Below are positions 57,107 through 64,000 of a stretch of DNA of 64,000 nucleotides, one piece after another. Under the pieces are notes generated by a model. That model made no database searches. It saw only the letters and a list, made by a program, of their open reading frames with translations, and was not told where the DNA came from. Position numbers and translations under genes: made by a program. Source of the DNA: Macrobrachium rosenbergii (lineage: Eukaryota > Arthropoda > Malacostraca > Decapoda > Palaemonidae). The stretch covers positions 55,689,313-55,753,312 of the forward strand of contig NC_089781.1 of the NCBI RefSeq assembly GCF_040412425.1, written 5' to 3'. Every line of letters starts with the position of its first letter. The stretch's first letter is position 1.

Positions 57107-57156
57107 ACATCTATATGCACGTGTGTATATTTTGAAATTACGTTCATTTCCATTAA

Positions 57157-59341
57157 CCCTTAAATGCCGAGCCTCTATTTACAAAAAACGTCTCCCGTAT
57201 GCCGGGCTGGTCGTTCGGAAGTTAAGCGCGAAAGAGGAAAAAGTTTTTTTAAAAATCACAGCACGCTTAGTTTTTAACATTATTTCATTTTTGCCTCCTT
57301 TTTTGTCATTGCCTGAAGTTTAGTATGCAACCATCAGAAATGAAAAAAAATATTATCATATATAAATATTGAAATATATGACAGCGCAAAAAAAAATTTT
57401 CATCTATAATTTTATACAAATCGCGCTGTGAGCAAAACGGTTAAAGCTAACGGATTATTTTCTTTTTCTTTGTATTGTACACTAAATTGCAATGATTTTG
57501 GTATATAACAAATTGTAAAACGATCAAAGCAACACAGAGAAAATATTATCACAATATGATGCATGAATCCGTAACGAGCGGACATAAAAAAATGTTTTTT
57601 TCAAAAATTCACCTTAAATCGAAATATTGTGCTAGAGACTTCCCATTTGTTGAAAAATGAAGCTAATTGATTGAATATTACTAGACTGTAAGTGTTTTAG
57701 CTTACAATTGCAGTTTTCGACCATTTCAGTCGAGTTAAAGTTGACCAAAGGTTGAAATTTTGGCACATCGTGATTTATATGAAAATATTTCAAAACTGAT
57801 AAAAGCTACAACCATGAGTTATTTTTTGTTGTATTGTACATGAAATTGCGCACATTTTCATATATAAAAGTTTATGTAACGACTAATATAAAACAGTGCA
57901 AACATTACGACAATGTGACGAAAGAATTGCCGAGATGTTCGGAAAGTTACAGCGCTGGACGTAAGGAAAATGTTTTTTCAAAAATTCACCTTAAATCAAA
58001 ATATTGTGCTAGAGACTTCCAATTTATTGCAAAATAAAGGTAAATGATTGAATATTACTAGAATGTAAGAGTTTTAGCTTACAATTGCATTTTTCTACCA
58101 TTTCGGTCGAGTTAAAGTTGACCAAAGGTTGAAATTTTGGAAGTTATCGTGATTTATGTGAAAATATTTCAAAAGTGATAAAAGCTACAACCATGAATTA
58201 TTTTCTGTTGTATTCTACATGAAATTGCGCACATTTTCATATATAAAAGTTTATGTAACGACTAATGTAAACGATGCAAACATTACGACAACGTGATTTA
58301 AAGAATTTCTGAGATGTTCGCCGAGTTACACACACAGAGACGTAAGGAAAAAGTTTTTTCAGAAATTCACCATAAATTGAAATATTGTGCTAGAGACTTC
58401 CAGTTTGTTGCAAAATGAAGGTAGATGATTGAATATTACTAGAATATAAGAGTTTTAGCTTATAATTGCGTTTTTTTACCATTTTGGTCGAGTTAAAAGT
58501 TGACTGAAGGTTGAAATTTTGGCAGTCATCATGATTTATATGAAAATATTTCAAAACTGATAAAAGCTACAACCATGGGTTATTTTCTGTTGTATTCTAC
58601 ATGAAATTGTGCACATTTCCATATATAAAACTTTATGTAACGACTAATATAAAACGGTGCAAACATTACGACAACATGACGAAGAATTTCTGGCGCGGAC
58701 GTAAGGAAAAAGTTTTTCAAAAATTCATCATAAATCGAAATATTGTGCTAGAGACTTCCAATTTGTTGCAAAATTAAGGTAAATGATTGAATATTACTAG
58801 AATGTAAGAGTTTTAGCTACAATTGCGTTTTTTTACCATTTCTGTCGAGTCAAAGTTGACCGAAGGTTGAAATTTTGGCAGTTATCGAGATTTATATGAA
58901 AATATTTCCAAACTGATAAAAGCTACAACCATGGGTTGTATTTTGTTGTATTTACATGAAATTGCGCACATTTTCATATATAAAACTTTTACGTAACGGC
59001 TAATATAGAACAGTGCAAAAATTACGACAAAATGACGAAAGAATTTATGAAATTTTCGCCCGAAAGTTACTGCCGGATGTAAGGAAAGTTTTTTTTTTAA
59101 ATTCACCATATAAATCGAAATATTGTGCTAGAGACTTCTTGTTTGTTGCAAAATCAAGGTAAATGATTGAATATTACTAGAATGTAAGAGTTTTAGCTTA
59201 CAATTGCGTTTTTCGACCATTTCGGTCGAGTCAAAGTTGACCGAAGGTTGAAATTTTTTGTAGTCAACGTACGGTACGTCCACTTGGCACCCAACAGACA
59301 ATTTTAGTCAACGTATGATACGTCCAGTAGGTGTTTAAGGG
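57157..59341 (+). mobile_element. TTAA-flanked satellite-carrying transposon (type Y, reference copy)
   Basis: The left flank is TTAA (57153-57156) and the right flank is TTGA (59342-59345, one base changed). The ends are CCCTTAAATGCCGAGCCTC and GTCCAGTAGGTGTTTAAGGG, an inverted CCCTTAAA motif. Inside are about five units of about 378 bp (GAAATATTGTGCTAGAGAC at 57621, 57998, 58379, 58738 and 59117). No transposase is present. Confidence 0.85.
57400..59260 (+). repeat. Tandem array of about 378-bp units (satellite Y)
   Basis: Steps between units are 359-381 bp. Conserved phrases are GCTAGAGACTTCCAATTTG, ATTGAATATTACTAGAATG, CGAGTTAAAGTTGACC and AAAAGCTACAACCATG. Short frames within it repeat per unit and are not genes. 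Confidence 0.9.
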
Positions 59342-59399
59342 TTGATATACAAAGCAGAATGGATGCTAAAACCTTTTCTTTCATGGTTATAAGGACTCT

Positions 59400-59945
59400 A
59401 GGGTGAGTTGGGAAAATGCGGGATACAGCATCTCGCCGATTATGCATCATGCGGTACCAAAGGGGTTAAAAACATATGGCTTACAGCTAAGCGTGAACTA
59501 TTACAACTGTTACTCTTACCAGGGCGAAAACTAATCAAGTTACCCCTATATTCAGGGATGCACATTTTCTTTCATATAGTATTCAAGCCTTACTGTTTTC
59601 TTTTAACTTATACAGTACATAGGGGTAACATTTTCTTTCATGTGAGCTTTGTGTTTAGACTTTGGCATCATTTGGCAAACGTGTTTTTCATAATTTTTTA
59701 TTGATATTTTGCTGTGTTTACATTAATGTTAATATTTGAAAATTAGTAAATCATTTTTTTAAAAACAATGTATTTAGTCACAAAAATTAAATGAAAATAA
59801 TTAGTGACTATTTTAGATATGCTCTACGAAAAAATCCGCAAAGAGGTGAAATTTTTGGGAATTATTTGGAATTATACTCCACAGAAAAATTCGCGAATAG
59901 GTGAATCTGCGAATCCTGAACCGTGAATAGTCAGGGATCGACTGT
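59400..59945 (+). mobile_element. TA-flanked MITE-like repeat (family E, second copy)
   Basis: Shares 59470-59740 with 55010-55300 and ends GGGATCGACTG|TA. The left part was probably lost or displaced by the TTAA element inserted just upstream. Confidence 0.55.
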
Positions 59946-59984
59946 ACACACTAAAAATATCACAATTAGAATATTTCTGGTTAA

Positions 59985-60628
59985 CCCCTTACAGCCAGGT
60001 AACATATATGTTTACTTATAGCTTTGTGGTGGATTCTGGGTAACATATATATATATTTTCAAGATTTCGCACCATACAGTTTGAACCAATTTTGCAGGAA
60101 AAATGTTCCATGCACCATAAATCACTATTGGCAACTCTTAAGACAGCAGTACATAAATAACATACGTCAGAGTGAGCGAGGAGAGAATCGGTCTTACTTG
60201 AGGTGGTACAGTATAGGGGAATGTTGTCCCAACTCCCACCCAAGGATGACTTGTAAATATTTTACAATACACTCAGAAGCCGTTACTGATTTTAATTCTT
60301 ATCCGTTATGATATTGCGTGAGCTGTAATCATAATTTTACAAAATAAAATCTATTAAAAAAAATATTAGAAAAAACATTTACAAATTGGTAAAATTAGCA
60401 TATTTTTATGACTATTTTTTTTTGGAAAAGAGGCTCTGTACAGGGTTGGAAATATTCACTTTCAACTTCCCCTGGAAGATACAGAAAATTTATTAGAATT
60501 TTTTTCTTATACCTTGTGCATATGCATATCTTCCTCTTTCCATTGATGAGTATTTTTTTAAATTGGCCATCCTCAAATTTAGCCCGGTCTAGGGGTGTGC
60601 TTAATATATATTTGGCCGACTGTGAGGG
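59985..60628. mobile_element. TTAA-flanked MITE, 644 bp (piggyBac-type ends)
   Basis: TTAA lies at 59981-59984 and 60629-60632. The left end CCCCTTACAGCCAGG and the inverted right end CCCTCACAGTCGGCC form an imperfect inverted repeat. It carries no satellite units and no transposase; the short frames inside resemble nothing known. Confidence 0.75.
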
Positions 60629-60681
60629 TTAATAGTCAAACACTTATCATATGAGGTTTCAAATATATTATTATTATCATT

Positions 60682-60800
60682 AAAGTAGTTTAACCAGACC
60701 ACTGAGCTGACTTTCAGCTCTCATAGGGCTGGCCTGGAGGATTTGATTAAAATACTAGGTCCAGGCCTAAAGTCAGGCGCTAGGACCCAATAGATCATTC
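60682..60800 (+). mobile_element. SINE-like repeat sharing its head with 33606-33730
   Basis: AGTTTAACCAGACCACTGAG and the AGGGCTGGCC block match the first copy for about 70 bp, then diverge into GTCAGGCGCTAGGACCCAAT. The tail differs, which suggests a chimeric or second subfamily. Confidence 0.6.
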
Positions 60801-61059
60801 GATACATGATGAATGAATTAAATGAAATTAAAAACTGCACATAGGCACATCCTCTCATACAATAAATACATTTACTCAGACTTCCTTACATACATACTAA
60901 AATGGTATATTAAAATTCAGAATATAAATTAAGCAAATTTTTAAAATTTTTCTCTTTTTTGTAAAATTCAAATGTTAAAAGGGTTTTCATGCTTTTATTA
61001 TGTACTTAATTTTGATATTTTATTAATTAAATTACAGTTCTTCAAGAACATCAAAATTG

Positions 61060-61553
61060 GAACGATTGAAAATGTGAAAGATTCTGACAAAATTTCTTTC
61101 ATTGATCTATTTCCAAAAGAAGACATTCGTTGTTGGTCGTACTTTGGACATTCACATAACACGTCTGACCGTTATTATTACTCTAAATTCTGAGCACTCG
61201 GGAGCCAGGCCATGTGGGCTGCTCAATAAGTGCCCATGTGTCAGAGGAGTATGGCCTATTCTGAGACGTGTTAAAATCACTTGTGCGTGTCTCTCTCTCT
61301 GATATGATGAACTCCATTTTTTAACATAAGGTTTTATTTCTTTCAGTTATTCCTTTCAGGTTCTTCATCCCATATATATTGCCATTTATTTATGATACCC
61401 ATTTTTATGTGTGTTACATAATCAGTAACAGGGATATTCACGTTTGATCTTGTCATGTGAGTTGCTGCTTTAGCTGCTTTGTCTGCATCTTCATTTCCTT
61501 TGATCCACACATGGTCAGTGATCTAACATATTTCTACATTTTTTCCCTTATTA
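61060..61553 (-). pseudogene. RNase H-bearing LINE 3' fragment
   Basis: One minus-strand block reads HVWIKGNEDADKAAKAATH (RNase H end motif with Asp) near 61490. Another reads LTRLRIGHTPLTHGHLL near 61250, the C-terminal motif seen also in LINE copy 1. RT and everything upstream are missing; the fragment ends where the next TTAA element starts. Confidence 0.65.
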
Positions 61554-61554
61554 T

Positions 61555-64000
61555 CCCTTAAACGCCGAGCCTCTATTTACAAAAGTGTCTGTCGTATGAC
61601 GGCGGCGTTTGGGAGTTAGCGCCGAAGCGGAAAAAGTTTTTTTTTAAAAATCACAGCACGCTTAGTTTTTAAGATTAAGAGTTCATTTTTTGCTCCTTTT
61701 TTTTTGTCATTGCCTGAAGTTTAGTATGCAACCATCAGAAATGAAAAAAATATCATTATCATATATAATTATTGAAATATATGACAGCGCAAAAAAAATT
61801 TCATATATAATTGTATACAAATCGCGCTGTGAGCAAAACGGTTAAAGCTAACGAGTTATTTTTTTTCTTTATTATACACTAAATTGCGGTGATTTTGGTA
61901 TATAACAAATTGTAAAACGATCAAAGCAATACAGAGAAAATGCGAAATATTGTGCTAGAGACTTCCCGTTTGTTGCAAAATGAAGGTAATTGATTGAATA
62001 TTACTAGAATGTAAGTGTTTTAGCTTACAATTGCAGTTTTCGACCATTTCGGTCAAGTTAAATTTGACCGAAGGTCAAATTTTTTCTATTTATCGTGATT
62101 TATATGAAAATATTTCAAAACTGATAAAAGATACAACCATGAGTTATTTTTTGTTGTATTCTACATGAAATTAAATATTTCATTCACACATTTCCTTTAT
62201 GTAACGACTAAAATAAGATGGTACAAACATTACGACGAAGTGGCGAAAGAATTTCCGAGATGTTCGGCCGAGTTACCGCGTGGACGTAAGGAAAAAGTTT
62301 TTTTCAAAAATTCACCATAAATCGAAATATTGTGCTAGAGACTTCCCATTTGTTGAAAAATGAAGGTACATGATTGAATATTACTAGAATGTAAGATTTT
62401 AGCTTACAATTGCATTTTTCGATCATTTCGGTCGAGTTAAAGTTGACCAAAGGTTGAAATTTTGGCACTTATCATGATTTATATGAAAATATTTCAAAAC
62501 TGATAAAAGATACAACCATGAGTTATTTTTCTGTTGTATTCTACATGAAATTGTGCACATTTTCATATATAAAACTTTATGTAACGACTAATATAAAACG
62601 GTGCAAACATTATGACAAAGTGACGAAAGAATTTCCGAGATGTTCGGCCGAAAGTTACAGCGTCATGGACGTAAGGAAAAAAGTTTTTCAAAAATTCACC
62701 ATAAATCGAAATATTGTGCTAGAGACTTCCAGTTTGTTGCAAAATGAAGGTACATGATTGAATATTACTATAATGTAAGGGTTTTAGCTTACAATTGCGT
62801 TTTTCAACCATTTCGGTCGAGTTAAATTTGAACAAAGGTTGAAATTTTGGCACTTATCGTGATTTATGTGGAAATATTTCAAAAGTGATAAAAGCTACAA
62901 CCATGAGTTTGTTCTGTTGCATTCTACATGAAATTGCACACATTTCCATATATAAAACTTTATGTAACAACTAAAACAAACTGGTGCAAGCATTATGACA
63001 AAATGACGAAAGAATTTCTGAAATTTTCGGCCGAGTTACCGGGCGCGGAAGTAAGGGAAAAGTTTTTTCAAAAATTCACCATAAATCGAAATATTGTGCT
63101 AGAGACTTCGAGTTTGTTGCAAAATGAAGGTACATGATTGAATATTACTAGAATGTAAGAGTTTTAGCTTACAATTGCGTTTTTCTATCATTTCGGTCAA
63201 GTTAAAGTTGACCGAAGGTTGAAATTTTGGCAATTATTATGATTTACATGAAAATATTTCAAAACTGATAAAAGCTACACCATGGGTTGTTTTTTGTTGT
63301 ATTCTACATGAAATTGCACACATTTTCATATATAAAACTTTATGTAACGACTAACATAAAACAGTGCAAACATTACAACAAAGTGACAAAAAAATTTCAG
63401 AGATGTTCGGCCGAGCTACCGCGCGTGGACGTAAGGATAGTTTTTTTTTTTTAAATTCACCATAAATCGAAATATTGTGCTCTCTAGAGACTTCGTTTGT
63501 TGCAAAATGAAGGTATATGATTGAATATTACTAGAATGTAAGAGTTTTAGCTTACAATTGCGTTTTTCGACCATTTCGGTCGAGTTAAAGTTGACCAAAG
63601 GTTGAAATTTTGGCACTTATTGTGATTTATATGGAAATATTTCAAAACTGATAGAAGCTACAACCATGAGTTATTTTCTGTTGTATTCTACATGAAATTG
63701 CGCACATTTCCATTTATAAAATTTTATGTAACGACTAATATAAACCGGTGCAAACATTACGACAAAATGGCGAAAGAATTTCTGAAATTTTCGGCTGTTA
63801 CCACGCAGACGTAAGGAAAGTTTTTCAAAAATTCACCATAAATCAAAATATTGTGCTAGAGACTTCCAATTTGTTGCAAAATGAAGGTAAATGATTGAAT
63901 ATTACTAGAATGTAAGAGTTTTAGCTTACAATTGCGTTTTTCAACCATTTCGGTCCAGTCAAAGTTGACCGAAGGTTGAAATTTTTTGTAGTCAACGTCG
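61555..64000 (+). mobile_element. TTAA-type satellite-carrying transposon (type Y), cut by the window edge
   Basis: It starts CCCTTAAACGCCGAGCCTC after TTAT (61551-61554, one base off TTAA) and matches the left part of 57157-59341. It holds six units of about 380 bp (GAAATATTGTGCTAGAGAC at 61943, 62323, 62708, 63088, 63459 and 63846). The last bases (TTTTTTGTAGTCAACGT) match 59255, so the right end should lie roughly 80 bp beyond the window. Confidence 0.85.

Noticed and set aside
57834..63137. Several similar short proteins (LRTFSYIKVYVTTNIKQC type) that look like a gene family
   Set aside because: They recur once per 378-bp satellite unit in the same place in the unit, so they are products of tandem repetition.

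Overview
This window looks like a stretch of a large, repeat-rich arthropod genome, most likely a decapod crustacean. The reasons are several DIRS1-like tyrosine-recombinase retrotransposons, which are known to be widespread in decapods, a SINE-like head I associate with decapod sequences, RNase H-bearing I-group LINEs, a Gmr1-type Ty3 element, a Penelope-like fragment, and long (AT)n and (GA)n microsatellites. I see no rRNA, tRNA, CRISPR array or prokaryotic operon. Almost every protein-coding signal belongs to a mobile element. The clearest cellular coding sequence is one 157-nt exon at 7806-7962 on the minus strand. It has canonical splice sites and encodes most of a C2 domain of the GAP1 (RASA2/RASA3) Ras-GAP family. 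Much of the window may therefore be one giant, transposon-filled intron.

Layout. 1-3555: a multi-copy invertebrate gene family on the plus strand, with a FEN/PIN-like nuclease core and a CXC-like cysteine tail, broken by about eight frameshifts. 4184-7452: 5'-truncated DIRS copy A (plus). 7806-7962: the GAP1 exon. About 8526-11467: a second DIRS lineage (D, minus) with gag and the start of RT only. 11806-11892: a solo end of a TTAA-type transposon. 11897-13613 and 21828-22142: a Gmr1-like Ty3 element (GPY/F, then RT, then RNase H, then 3' LTR) split by DIRS copy B (13637-21775, minus). 22143-25290: nested small DNA transposons and a Penelope-like fragment with inverted arms. 25340-26743: microsatellites. 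26350-32520: a nearly full-length I-group LINE (minus). 33220-34490: a Ty3 integrase tail interrupted by a SINE. 35230-47008: DIRS copy C (minus), the best preserved, carrying a nested 3.67-kb TTAA element. 47231-49269, 57157-59341 and 61555-64000: more TTAA elements loaded with tandem units of about 378 bp. 51690-54670: a second, more decayed LINE. The remainder is MITEs, AT-rich spacer and a few weak exon candidates.

The most unusual theme is a family of non-autonomous TTAA-flanked elements (piggyBac-like ends) that each carry a small satellite array. An empty-site comparison between DIRS copies B and C shows one of them inserted cleanly with a TTAA duplication. Second is a 106-nt putative spliceosomal intron conserved in the gag of both DIRS copies B and C, whose removal joins two open frames. 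DIRS elements supply gag, RT-RNase H and a tyrosine recombinase in that order. The LINE supplies ORF1 with CCHC knuckles, then endonuclease, RT and RNase H. Widespread single-base frame breaks mean that real decay and uncorrected long-read indels cannot be separated here.
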